A stretch of DNA of 64,000 bases from an uncultured Collinsella sp. (GTDB lineage: Bacteria > Actinomycetota > Coriobacteriia > Coriobacteriales > Coriobacteriaceae), in the NCBI GenBank assembly GCA_958437495.1, contig CAUBOH010000001.1, positions 1-64,000 of the forward strand, given 5' to 3'. Shown here piece by piece: positions 5,588-14,304 of the stretch; the first letter of the stretch is position 1, and the number at the start of each line of letters is the position of its first letter. The translations under genes were made by a program, and so were the position numbers. The notes below the pieces were generated by a model, which saw only the letters and a program-made list of their open reading frames with translations, searched no databases and was not told the DNA's origin.

Positions 5588-7948
5588 CTAAACGCGGCGC
5601 TTAAGCTGGGCTCCGCCCTCGCCGGGCATCAGGCGGCGCGCGTCATAGACCGAGTCAACGCTGCTGATAGAGGCCAGCAGCGGATCCAAACCACTCGCGT
5701 CCGAAATCTCGACCATAAAGCGCAGGGTTGCAATACCCTCGCGGTTGGTCGAGGTGGCGGCAGAAAGGATATTGCCGCCCGCATCGCCAATGGCAATGGT
5801 GACATCCTTGAGCAGGCCCATGCGGTCCAGGCACTCGACCACGATCTCGACCTGGAAGAGGGTGTCGGCAGCGCCGTCCCACTCCACGTCGATCATGCGC
5901 TCGGGATGCTCCATAAGACCCTTCACGTTGGGGCAGTTGGCGCGATGCACCGAAACGCCACGACCGCGCGTGATGAAGCCGACGATGTCGTCGCCCGTCA
6001 CCGGATTGCAGCAATGCGCCAGACGGACCAGCAGGCCGCTGTTGCTCTCGCCCTTGACGATAATGCCGTTGCTGGCGCTCTTGCCGCGCTTTTGCGGCTT
6101 GCGGTTGGAGCCGCGGGCAGGCTGCTTGACGACCTCGGCGATAGCCTCGGCCTTGGAGAGCTGCTCCTCGGGCTTGGGGTCCAAGATTTGCTCGACCTTG
6201 TTACCCACAGCGCGCGGGGCAACCTTGCCGGCGCCGACGGCGGCAAACAGGTCCTCGAGCTGCTTGTAGTTAAACTGCTCCGCCACGGCGTTGAGCGCAC
6301 GCGTGGATCGCGGCGTAGAGATGCCATACCCGCGCTTGCGCAGGTCCTTGGCCAGTATATCGCGACCGGCGGCAGCGTCATCGTCTTTGGTCGCGGCGGC
6401 GAAGTAACGGCGGATCTTTGACTTGGCGGAAGGCGTCTTAACGATCTTGAGCCAATCACGCGACGGCTTGGAACTCTTGTTGGTCAAGATTTCAACGCGG
6501 TCGCCCGTCTTGATCTCGTGCGTGAGCGGGGCCACCGCACCGTTGATCTTAGCGCCGACACAGTGGTTGCCCACCTCGGTGTGAACGGCATAGGCAAAGT
6601 CGAGCGGCGTGGAGCCGGCACGAAGCGCCATGACCTCGCCCTTGGGTGTAAAGACAAAAATCTCCTGGTCGAACAAATCGACCTTCAACGAGTGCAGGTA
6701 TTCCTTGGCGTCGGTGATCTCATCAGACGCAGCCCAATCGAGCGAATGTTTAAGCCAGTTAATCTGGTCGTCCAGACGCTGGGCATCATTGGTCTTAGAC
6801 GCAGACGATCCGCCCGACTTCTTATAGAGCCAGTGGGCGGCAATGCCGTACTCGGCCTGCTCATGCATCTCATAGGTTCGAATCTGAATCTCGAGCGGGC
6901 GGGCCGTGGGGCCGATAACCGTCGTATGGAGCGACTGGTAGTTATTGACCTTGGGCATGGCGATATAGTCTTTAAAGCGACCGGGCATAGGGTGCCACAG
7001 CGTATGCACCGCGCCGAGCGTGGAGTAGCAATCGCGCACCGAATGTGTGATGACGCGCAGTGCCACCAGGTCGTAGATCTCGGAAAATTCCTTGCCCTTG
7101 CGCTTCATCTTTTGGTAGATGGACCAATAGTGCTTGGAACGGCCGTTGATCTGGAAGTCCTCCAGGCCAATGCGGTTGAGCTCGTCGGTGAGTGTCTTGA
7201 TGGTCTCGGCCAGATAGCGCTCACGGACCTCGCGCGACTCCGCCACCATGCGTGCGATGCGCTGGTAGGCGTCGGGTTCAAGGTAGAAGAAGGACAGGTC
7301 CTCGAGCTCCCATTTAATGGAGCTCATGCCCAGACGGTCGGCCAGGGGCGCATACACGTCCATGGTCTCGCGGGCCTTAAACAGGCGACGGTCCTCACGC
7401 AGGGCTGCAAGGGTACGCATGTTGTGCAGACGGTCGGCAAGCTTAACGATGATGACGCGGATGTCCTTGGACATGGCGAGGAACATCTTGCGCAGCGTAA
7501 GCGCCTGCTTCTCGTCCATGCTATCGACTTCGATGTTGGTGAGCTTGGTCACGCCATCGACGAGCTCGGCCACCGTATCGCCAAACAGGCCGGAAACATC
7601 GGCAAGCGAGGTCTCGGTATCCTCAACGGTATCGTGCAGCAGCGCGGCACACACCACATCGCAGTCCATCTTGAGATCGGCCAAAATGATGGCAACCTCG
7701 ACGGGATGGTTGATGTACATCTCGCCCGAGCGGCGCTTTTGGTTGCAGTGTTTCTCGGCGGCAAAGCAGTAGGCCTGCTCCACCTTAGAGAAGTCATCCT
7801 CATTCATATATTTGAGGCACAGGCGCTCCAGCTTGTCGTAGCTGTCCGCCATAATCTCGGGCGGCAGCTCATCGGCATGCTTATAGTGCTCCATCTCCGA
7901 GAACGGCTGGAGGGTGGAATCATGGGCGGTACGGGCTGCGGCATCCAT
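5588..7948 (-). CDS. rel: Bifunctional (p)ppGpp synthetase/hydrolase
   Basis: This 786-residue Rel/SpoT enzyme makes and degrades (p)ppGpp, the stringent-response alarmone. Domains run in the usual order: an HD hydrolase domain (HPVEVAIILADLKMD, then LLHDTVEDT with the catalytic His-Asp), the synthetase domain (KHYWSIYQKMKRKGKEF, IYDLVALRVIT, PGRFKDYIAMPKVNNYQS), a TGS domain (VFTPKGEVMALRAGSTPLDF), a zinc-finger/helical region with CCNPVTGDDIVGF, and a C-terminal ACT domain. The intact HD motif argues for hydrolase activity. The ATG has AAGGGGACC upstream and lies 15 bases after the recJ-helicase stop, so the two are probably co-transcribed. A 60-residue insertion rich in Lys and Ser precedes the ACT-side domains. 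Confidence 0.96.
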   Translation of the reverse strand: MDAAARTAHDSTLQPFSEMEHYKHADELPPEIMADSYDKLERLCLKYMNEDDFSKVEQAYCFAAEKHCNQKRRSGEMYINHPVEVAIILADLKMDCDVVCAALLHDTVEDTETSLADVSGLFGDTVAELVDGVTKLTNIEVDSMDEKQALTLRKMFLAMSKDIRVIIVKLADRLHNMRTLAALREDRRLFKARETMDVYAPLADRLGMSSIKWELEDLSFFYLEPDAYQRIARMVAESREVRERYLAETIKTLTDELNRIGLEDFQINGRSKHYWSIYQKMKRKGKEFSEIYDLVALRVITHSVRDCYSTLGAVHTLWHPMPGRFKDYIAMPKVNNYQSLHTTVIGPTARPLEIQIRTYEMHEQAEYGIAAHWLYKKSGGSSASKTNDAQRLDDQINWLKHSLDWAASDEITDAKEYLHSLKVDLFDQEIFVFTPKGEVMALRAGSTPLDFAYAVHTEVGNHCVGAKINGAVAPLTHEIKTGDRVEILTNKSSKPSRDWLKIVKTPSAKSKIRRYFAAATKDDDAAAGRDILAKDLRKRGYGISTPRSTRALNAVAEQFNYKQLEDLFAAVGAGKVAPRAVGNKVEQILDPKPEEQLSKAEAIAEVVKQPARGSNRKPQKRGKSASNGIIVKGESNSGLLVRLAHCCNPVTGDDIVGFITRGRGVSVHRANCPNVKGLMEHPERMIDVEWDGAADTLFQVEIVVECLDRMGLLKDVTIAIGDAGGNILSAATSTNREGIATLRFMVEISDASGLDPLLASISSVDSVYDARRLMPGEGGAQLKRRV

Positions 7949-7963
7949 CGAGGTCCCCTTCCC

Positions 7964-10900
7964 CTAGGCCCGCGGTACGATCGGGCGGTTAACTTTGGCT
8001 AGCATATCAGAAGCGCACGAATCGAGCGCCCAACTCCGGAAAGCCGAGAACTCCATGCGCGAGCGCAAGCCCTCCAAATAGCGAATTGACCTGCTCAATT
8101 GCACGCGGCCGGGGTTTTCGGCCATCGCGATGCGACGGGTGTCGTCAAACCCCGAAACGCGACAGAAACCAAGCTCTTCGAAGATTCCCAGGCCACTTTC
8201 CACCGAGCGCTCGTCGACCGGCGTGCGAGCATCGATAGCAAGGCACATCTGCGCGATGTCGATATCGCTCGCGCTAAACGAGTCGTCTCCGGTCTTGCCG
8301 CGGTTGGAGCGCCACATAGTCTGCAGCGCGCGATAGAGCGTGACGAGCTCGTCGCGCTCGGGCGCATAGCAGTCGAGTAGGCGCTCGTTAATGCGAGCGT
8401 CACGCGACGAATAGAGCAGGTGAATCACGGCGGGCTGTCCATCGCGACCGGCGCGTCCGCTCATCTGGTTGAACTCGATGGCGCCAAACGGCATGTGGTA
8501 GAGCACGACATGGCGAATATCGGGAAGGTTGACGCCCTCGCCAAAGGCGGATGTCGAGACGATGCAGCTGAGGCTGCCGTCTCGAAACGCCTCCTCTACG
8601 CGATGGCGGTCGGTGCGCGTAAGGCCCGCGTTGTAAAAGGCGATATGCGACGCGCAGTCGGGAACGCGTTTGCGTAGCGTCTTGGCAAGCGCCACGGACT
8701 GATCACGCGAGTTGACGTAGATGACGGTCTTCTCCCCCGTCGCGACGATGGACACCAGGCGGTTTTCGCGGCTCGCAAGATCGCGGTCGTCCTCGAGCTG
8801 CAAGTTCTCGCGCACGGTCTCGTCGACCACCGTACGGGTAATCGGCAGCACGCGGGCAAGCTCCGCCACAACCGGAGCCGTTGCGGTGGCAGTCGTGGCC
8901 AGAACGACCGGATCGCCCAGGGCCTTGAGGATATCGGGCATGTCGAGGTATGCGCTTCGGTCGCCGCCCTTGGCAAGACCGGCATGATGCGCCTCATCGA
9001 TAACGACAAAGCCGATGCGCCCCGAACGCGCAAAGCGATCGCGGTGAATAGACAGGAACTCAGGCGTCGTGAGTACGATGCCGGTGCGGCCCGAAGCCAG
9101 GCCGGCAAACACGTCATCGCGTGCTGCTTCCACGGTCTCGCCGGTCAGCACGCCGACGCCAATGCCGAGCGCAGCCATCGTCGATGAAAGATGATAGGCC
9201 TGGTCGGCGACGAGCGCGCGCAGCGGATAGACAAAGATGCTCGCACGCCCTCGAAGGACCGCCTCGCGCGCGGCGTGCACATGGAAGATGAGCGACTTGC
9301 CACGCCCCGTCCCCATAACGGCCAAAACACTCTGGTGATCAGCGAGCGCGTCGAGTGCCTCGACCTGCGCGCGATGTGGCTGGTTCGAGCCGATAAAGCT
9401 ATGGATAAGCGAGCGCGTGAGCTCGGTATAAGAAAGCTGGGCGAGCGTCTCGCGTTTACGCGACTCCAGGCGCAGGCCAGAATCCGCCGGTTGCACGCCG
9501 CGGCGAAGTTCACATGCCGGATCGTCGATATTGGGCGCCGCGGTATCGCGCACCAAGACATCTTTGATCATGAGCTTGGGCTTCACGCGTCCCTGCCAAT
9601 GCTCGGCCACGGCCTCGAACACCAAGTCGACGGCGCTGTCGCAATTGATGAGCCTATCGATCTGCGGCACGCGGAACATGATGGCCGGCACACTCGCGGC
9701 GCCATCGGTCGCCACAAAGCGCATGTGCTCGCCGGTTTTGCCCACCACGGCGCGATCACACATCGTCACGCCCTCGGCGGCCAGAAGCGGCACCTTATTG
9801 CCCTGGCCAAACGGCTCAAGACGGGAAATCTGCTCGATAGTCTCGATATTTAGCTCGGAGAGGTCAACGGTGGCGGCAACCTCGTCAGTGTCCTCAAAAT
9901 CATCGGCGGGAAGCTCCGATAGCACGGCCGAAAGGCGACGGCGGAACTCATCGAGCTTGGATGCCTCGATGGTCACGCCCACCGCACCGGCATGCCCGCC
10001 GCGACGAATCAGCAGATCGGAGCAACGCTCGACGGCGTCGAACAGGTTGACCTTGCCCACCGAGCGGCCCGATCCGCGTGCAACGCCGTCCTCGATCGAA
10101 AAGAGCAGCGCCGGCACGTGATAGCGATTGGTCAGGCGGCTTGCCACGATGCCCTTGACGCCCTCGTGCCAGCCCTCGCCGCCCACGACGATTGCGCGCC
10201 CGCCATCATAGGTCTCCTCGACCTTCGCCATGGCGTCGCGTGTGAGCTCGGCCTCGATCTCGCGGCGCTGACGGTTGATCTCCTCGAGCTCGGCCGCCAG
10301 AGCGCTTGCCTCGATAGGATCGCGGGCAAGCAGCAGGTCGAGCGCCAGCTTGGGATCGGCCATGCGGCCGGCGGCGTTTAAGCGGGGAATGAGCGAAAAC
10401 GACAGGCCATCGGCCGTAATGGTAGAAAGGTCGGCCTTGGCGAGCGCGGCAAGCGCGATATAGCCGGGGCGGGCGGTCACGCGCATCTGCTGGATGCCCT
10501 CGGCGACCAGTGCGCGATTCTCGGGCGTGAGCGGCATCATGTCGGACACGGTACCAAGCGCCGCAACCTCTATCAGCGAACGCCAATACGACGGCTTGCC
10601 CAGACGCTCGCCCAGGACCTGCACCAGCTTAAGCGCCACGCCGGCACCGGCAAGCTCGCGCGAGGGGCCCTCGTCCTCGAGCTTGGGGTCGGTCAGGGGC
10701 ACGCCCTGCGGCACCTGGTCGGACGGCTCGTGATGGTCCGTGACCACCAAATCGATCCCCAGACTCTCCAGATAGGAGACCTCTTCCTTGGCAGCAATAC
10801 CGTTATCGACAGTCACGATCAGGTTGGGCTGGGCGAGCTCGTTGACGCGGTCGAGCGCCGCACGCGACAGGCCGTAGCCCTCGTCAAAGCGATGCGGAAT

Positions 10901-11251
10901 AAACGGCGTGACGTTGGCGCCAAACGAACGTAGCGCCTCGGTCAACAGGCAGGTCGACGTAATGCCGTCGACGTCAAAATCGCCAAAGACGGCGATGCGC
11001 TCGTGGCTGCGAATAGCGCGCTCAACGCGGTCGGCGACGACCGCCATGCCCGGAATAACGAGCGGATCCGCCCAGTCGCGATCGAGCGAAGGCGTCAAAA
11101 ACAGCTGGCCTTCCTCGATGGATGTAATGCCGTGCGCAACCATAATGCGCGCCACCAGCCCGGGTATGCCCAGGCCGGCCGAAAGCTCCTTTTCGAGCTC
11201 AGGGTTTTGCTGAGCGACCGCCCAGCGATGCGTCGTCTTAAGCGATGACAT
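7964..11251 (-). CDS. recJ: RecJ exonuclease fused to RecQ-type helicase
   Basis: The 1095-residue protein joins two DNA repair enzymes. The N-terminal half is RecJ, a single-strand-specific 5'-3' exonuclease, with DFDVDG near residue 91, TVDNGIA near 148, TDHHEP near 171 and the DHHA1 motif RRGGHAGAVG. From about residue 625 it becomes an SF2 helicase of RecQ type: Walker A MGTGRGKS near 650, DEAHH near 752, TTATAT, STSAFGEGVNLP and QMSGRAGRDGQ near 929. In E. coli the separate RecQ and RecJ act together on stalled forks, so a fusion couples unwinding to resection. A GTG start at 11296 is possible, but the ATG at 11251, with GGGGGTGGG upstream, is preferred. The rel gene follows 15 bases later. 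Residual RQC/HRDC domains are not evident. Confidence 0.95.
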   Translation of the reverse strand: MSSLKTTHRWAVAQQNPELEKELSAGLGIPGLVARIMVAHGITSIEEGQLFLTPSLDRDWADPLVIPGMAVVADRVERAIRSHERIAVFGDFDVDGITSTCLLTEALRSFGANVTPFIPHRFDEGYGLSRAALDRVNELAQPNLIVTVDNGIAAKEEVSYLESLGIDLVVTDHHEPSDQVPQGVPLTDPKLEDEGPSRELAGAGVALKLVQVLGERLGKPSYWRSLIEVAALGTVSDMMPLTPENRALVAEGIQQMRVTARPGYIALAALAKADLSTITADGLSFSLIPRLNAAGRMADPKLALDLLLARDPIEASALAAELEEINRQRREIEAELTRDAMAKVEETYDGGRAIVVGGEGWHEGVKGIVASRLTNRYHVPALLFSIEDGVARGSGRSVGKVNLFDAVERCSDLLIRRGGHAGAVGVTIEASKLDEFRRRLSAVLSELPADDFEDTDEVAATVDLSELNIETIEQISRLEPFGQGNKVPLLAAEGVTMCDRAVVGKTGEHMRFVATDGAASVPAIMFRVPQIDRLINCDSAVDLVFEAVAEHWQGRVKPKLMIKDVLVRDTAAPNIDDPACELRRGVQPADSGLRLESRKRETLAQLSYTELTRSLIHSFIGSNQPHRAQVEALDALADHQSVLAVMGTGRGKSLIFHVHAAREAVLRGRASIFVYPLRALVADQAYHLSSTMAALGIGVGVLTGETVEAARDDVFAGLASGRTGIVLTTPEFLSIHRDRFARSGRIGFVVIDEAHHAGLAKGGDRSAYLDMPDILKALGDPVVLATTATATAPVVAELARVLPITRTVVDETVRENLQLEDDRDLASRENRLVSIVATGEKTVIYVNSRDQSVALAKTLRKRVPDCASHIAFYNAGLTRTDRHRVEEAFRDGSLSCIVSTSAFGEGVNLPDIRHVVLYHMPFGAIEFNQMSGRAGRDGQPAVIHLLYSSRDARINERLLDCYAPERDELVTLYRALQTMWRSNRGKTGDDSFSASDIDIAQMCLAIDARTPVDERSVESGLGIFEELGFCRVSGFDDTRRIAMAENPGRVQLSRSIRYLEGLRSRMEFSAFRSWALDSCASDMLAKVNRPIVPRA

Positions 11252-11526
11252 AAGCGCCCACCCCCGATAGGGGCAGGTCGCCGCAATACCTCTCACGGTT
11301 CATAGCGATGAGTCCTCTGTGTATGCCCGCTTCGGCAGGCAGATCTGTTGAACGGATTTATTATACCGTGCAGCGCGGACGCACAACGTCCAGCATGCCG
11401 TGGTTTCGATAAACGAGGGCGGTAATAGCCTCGAAATAATCGAGCGTTTCAGCCACACGGACGCATGCGAGCGTCTAGCATATCCATTCAAAACGGGTTC
11501 ACGAGCAAAGGGAGTCACAAGAGCAT

Positions 11527-12525
11527 ATGAAGCAATGGGTTGGACTGGGCAAGTTTCTCGCGGGGCACATGCAGATCATCGTTCCGATTTGCGTGGCGCT
11601 TGGCGTGCTCTTTCCTCAACAGATCGGCGTTCTCAAGCCCATCGTTCCCACCTTGTTTGCCTTTATGACGTTCCAAGGCGCGCTTAGTAACACCTTCCAC
11701 CAGGTGGCTGAGGTGTTTCGCCGTCCGCTGCATCTGATTTTGGCGCTGCTCGTCTCGGCGGTGCTTATTCCCGTAGCAGCTTATGCCATGGGATCGCTGT
11801 TCTTTGGCTCCAACCCCAACCTTGTCTGCGGCATCGTGCTCGAGTACAGCGTACCCGTGGCAGTCACTGCCTTTATGTGGATTAGCATGTTTGGCGGCAA
11901 CGGTCCGCTCGCGCTCACCATCATCCTGACGTCCTCGGTTATCTCCCCTGTGACGATTCCGCTCACGCTTAAGCTCTTGCTGGGTGCCACCGTCTCGATC
12001 GATGTGCCGAGCATGATGCAGGACATGGCCTTTATGATCGCCATCCCCGCCGTGCTCGGCATCGTGATCAACGAGCTCACGCGTGGATGGGGACACGAGA
12101 AGCTCTCCCCCGCGCTCTCGCCCGCCTGCAAGTTCATGATGATGGGCGTCATCGCGTCCAACTCCACCGCCATGAGCGAGTACGTGCTGCACATGAACGC
12201 TGTGCGCCTGGAAGTCGCTCTCTTTATTTTGACCTTCGCCATCAGCGGCTTTGTCGTCGGTTTTTTGGTCGCCCGTGCGCTGCATCTGCCATATAGCGAG
12301 ACGACTACCATGTGCTTTACCTGCGGCATGCGTAACATCTCTTCGGGCGCCGTCATCGCCACGCAGTACTTTCCGGGCGAAGTCGTGTTTCCCGTCATGT
12401 GCGGAACGCTGTTTCAGCAGATACTCGCCTCGGTTATCGGACATCTCTTTGAGCGCCTGACCGGCGAGGAGCGCGCCGCCCAGCGCAAGCGGGTCAAGGC
12501 CGGGCGCGACGCGATGGCACGCTAA
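11527..12525 (+). CDS. Bile acid:sodium symporter family (BASS) transporter
   Basis: The 332-residue membrane protein has about ten hydrophobic segments with little outside them and a basic C-terminus (RAAQRKRVKAGRD). Its pattern, including FMTFQGALSN near the first third and the FTCGMRNISSGAVIATQYF segment in the C-terminal repeat, fits the BASS/SBF family of sodium-coupled organic anion importers and related pantoate or keto-acid carriers. The substrate cannot be read from the sequence. It is divergent from recJ, with about 275 bases between the two starts, and stands alone. It meets the GalT-like gene tail to tail with a gap of only 30 bases. Confidence 0.8.
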   Translation: MKQWVGLGKFLAGHMQIIVPICVALGVLFPQQIGVLKPIVPTLFAFMTFQGALSNTFHQVAEVFRRPLHLILALLVSAVLIPVAAYAMGSLFFGSNPNLVCGIVLEYSVPVAVTAFMWISMFGGNGPLALTIILTSSVISPVTIPLTLKLLLGATVSIDVPSMMQDMAFMIAIPAVLGIVINELTRGWGHEKLSPALSPACKFMMMGVIASNSTAMSEYVLHMNAVRLEVALFILTFAISGFVVGFLVARALHLPYSETTTMCFTCGMRNISSGAVIATQYFPGEVVFPVMCGTLFQQILASVIGHLFERLTGEERAAQRKRVKAGRDAMAR

Positions 12526-12555
12526 GCAGCACACTTTTCGCAGGCGCTCGCCTTG

Positions 12556-13353
12556 CTATACGAGCGTTTCCAGATGCGCGCGTAGGCGCCCAGCATCGAT
12601 ATCGAGCGTGGTCTCGGCATTAACCTGGGCCAGACGATAGCCCACGAAGTAGGGCGATACCACCCAACGTGGCAACGCCTTGGCAATGGTCCGGCCGTCC
12701 ATGTGGTAGAAGAACAAGTTGTACGACTCCGCGCGGCCGCCGTGGTGTTCGTGCAGGATATAGCGCAGGGCCACCTGAATCGCATCGGCAAACAGGTCTG
12801 CTTCGGCTTGGTCGCGGGCGTCGTCGCTGGCGGCGATTCCCTGTGGAGCCGAGACGTTGACCTCAAAGAACCCCATGATCGGCTCGGTTGAGATGTTGAC
12901 CGAGATTCTCCCCTGCTGCCAGACATCGATGCCTTCAAAGTTGGCTGAGGTCAGCGCCGCATAGCCGTCTTCCTGCTCCAAACCCACAATCTGCATGTGT
13001 GGATGGACGAGGCTGCCGCCCGAAAGCGGGCCTTTGTCCTTGTACATGAGCACACTGCGGTACTGTTGGGAATCGATCATCTGCTGCCAACAGCCCAGGG
13101 CAAACCGCATCACATGATGCAGCTCATCCGGTTCGTAGGTCACCAGATCGGCGTCGTGATTGGCCGACTCGATCAATACGGTCTGACGGGTGGCCCGCAA
13201 GGTCTTGAACTTATTCTCGAGCCAGATGCAGTCGCCATCGCGCTCGATGATGTTGGCAAGCCCCTCCGTGTCGCAAAAGGGGCACGCGGTGCCAGGGCGA
13301 CGATTATCGTCGGGCTTGCCGCTCGCCTGCTGAACGTCAAATACCAGCGCCAC
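12556..13353 (-). CDS. GalT-like HIT-superfamily protein (DUF4931)
   Basis: The 265-residue protein has a zinc-binding-like CPFCDTEG near residue 24 and a SLVHPHMQIVG motif near residue 113 with the H-x-H arrangement of the HIT/galactose-1-phosphate uridylyltransferase superfamily. The second half is the all-new C-terminal portion of the DUF4931 family. By family, a nucleotidyl transferase or hydrolase acting on a nucleotide sugar is likely, but no substrate is known. It starts three bases after the cutC stop and is probably co-transcribed with cutC. No signal peptide or membrane segment is visible. Confidence 0.75.
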   Translation of the reverse strand: MALVFDVQQASGKPDDNRRPGTACPFCDTEGLANIIERDGDCIWLENKFKTLRATRQTVLIESANHDADLVTYEPDELHHVMRFALGCWQQMIDSQQYRSVLMYKDKGPLSGGSLVHPHMQIVGLEQEDGYAALTSANFEGIDVWQQGRISVNISTEPIMGFFEVNVSAPQGIAASDDARDQAEADLFADAIQVALRYILHEHHGGRAESYNLFFYHMDGRTIAKALPRWVVSPYFVGYRLAQVNAETTLDIDAGRLRAHLETLV

Positions 13354-13356
13354 GGG

Positions 13357-14034
13357 TTATACCTCCAGCGGCACGATCTTGGTGCCATGGAGCTCGGAGA
13401 CACCTAGCGCCGCCGCGACCGCGTCGCGATTTGCCGTAGTGATGCCGCCGCCGGGAAGGATGGTCAAACGATCGCCCGCATACTCGATTAAACGAGCCAG
13501 GTGATCGAAATTATCCTCGATCGACGTACCGGCAGCGCCGCCATGCGTGAGGATGCGCGTAACGCCGCAGTCGGCAAGTGTATCAATCGCATCGAGCTGA
13601 GCCTCGGGCGAGAGCTGGTCAAATGCCATGTGAAAGGTGATGTCGATGGGCTCACGCTTGCATTCCTCGGTCGCGCAGCCCGCAGCCATCACGAGTGCGC
13701 CCAACGTAAGCTCGTCGAGCGCCCAGCCGCCGGCACAGGGCTTGCAGCAGCCAAAGACCAGGCCGTCAACGCCGGCGCTCACAGCAAGGCCCAGGTCCAT
13801 CTCCATCATGCGCAGCTCGTCCTGGTTGTAATGAAAGTCGCCACCACGCGGACGAATCATGCACATCACTCGCGCGTCATGCTCGTGAGCGTAGCTGACT
13901 GTAGCGCTGATAACGCCGGCGGAAGGCGTGGTGCCACCGACGACGAGGTTGTCACACAGCTCAATGCGCCCCGCACCGGCCTCGATGGCCGCCGGCACTC
14001 GCTCAAAGTTCTCGGCACAAAACTCGTACAGCAT
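13357..14034 (-). CDS. cutC: CutC family TIM-barrel protein
   Basis: The 225-residue protein starts MLYEFCAENFERVPAAIEAG and continues RIELCDNLVVGGTTPSAG, the conserved opening of CutC. Later it has MIRPRGGDFHYNQDE, VDGLVFGCCK, ITFHMAFDQL and RILTHGGA, all typical. CutC was named for copper homeostasis in E. coli, but that role is disputed and no reaction is established. The ORF can be extended to 14322, but the ATG at 14034 follows GGGGGCC and gives the conserved N-terminus. It is probably the first gene of a two-gene operon with the GalT-like gene. Confidence 0.92.
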   Translation of the reverse strand: MLYEFCAENFERVPAAIEAGAGRIELCDNLVVGGTTPSAGVISATVSYAHEHDARVMCMIRPRGGDFHYNQDELRMMEMDLGLAVSAGVDGLVFGCCKPCAGGWALDELTLGALVMAAGCATEECKREPIDITFHMAFDQLSPEAQLDAIDTLADCGVTRILTHGGAAGTSIEDNFDHLARLIEYAGDRLTILPGGGITTANRDAVAAALGVSELHGTKIVPLEV

Positions 14035-14093
14035 AGATAGGCCCCCAAAGACAGCAGATGTTTTCCGACGGGCATTGTCACACATCCCCATGA

Positions 14094-14160
14094 AGTTGCG
14101 GTGGAATAGGGACTGTTTTGGCCTCTGGAGCCCGTATTCAGTCCCTATTTCACCGCAACT
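14094..14160. repeat. Intergenic palindrome with GGGACTG cores
   Basis: Arms of 22 bases (14094-14115 and 14139-14160) are complementary with a single mismatch around a 23-base loop. It sits between the divergent cutC and the membrane-protein gene, so it is not needed as a terminator. The GGGACTG/CAGTCCC core resembles motifs in the palindromes at 15994-16122 and 24287-24334. Confidence 0.65.
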
Positions 14161-14228
14161 CAAATGACCCCTCGGGGACGGAAGAAAACGGATTATTCCG
14201 GCTGGCCGAAAAATGTTGCCGATGCCGA

Positions 14229-14242
14229 ATGTTGCGCAACAT
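14229..14242. promoter_or_regulatory. Perfect 14-base palindrome, candidate operator
   Basis: ATGTTGCGCAACAT is perfectly self-complementary and lies about 62 bases upstream of the start of the membrane protein at 14305. A second ATGTTGC half-site lies 18 bases before it. The spacing and symmetry suit a dimeric repressor, but the regulator is unknown. Confidence 0.4.
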
Positions 14243-14304
14243 GGTTCGCAAATCTTGGTCAACCATAGCAGTATCGACAGTCGTATCCAGAGGAAAGGAT
14301 TGCC

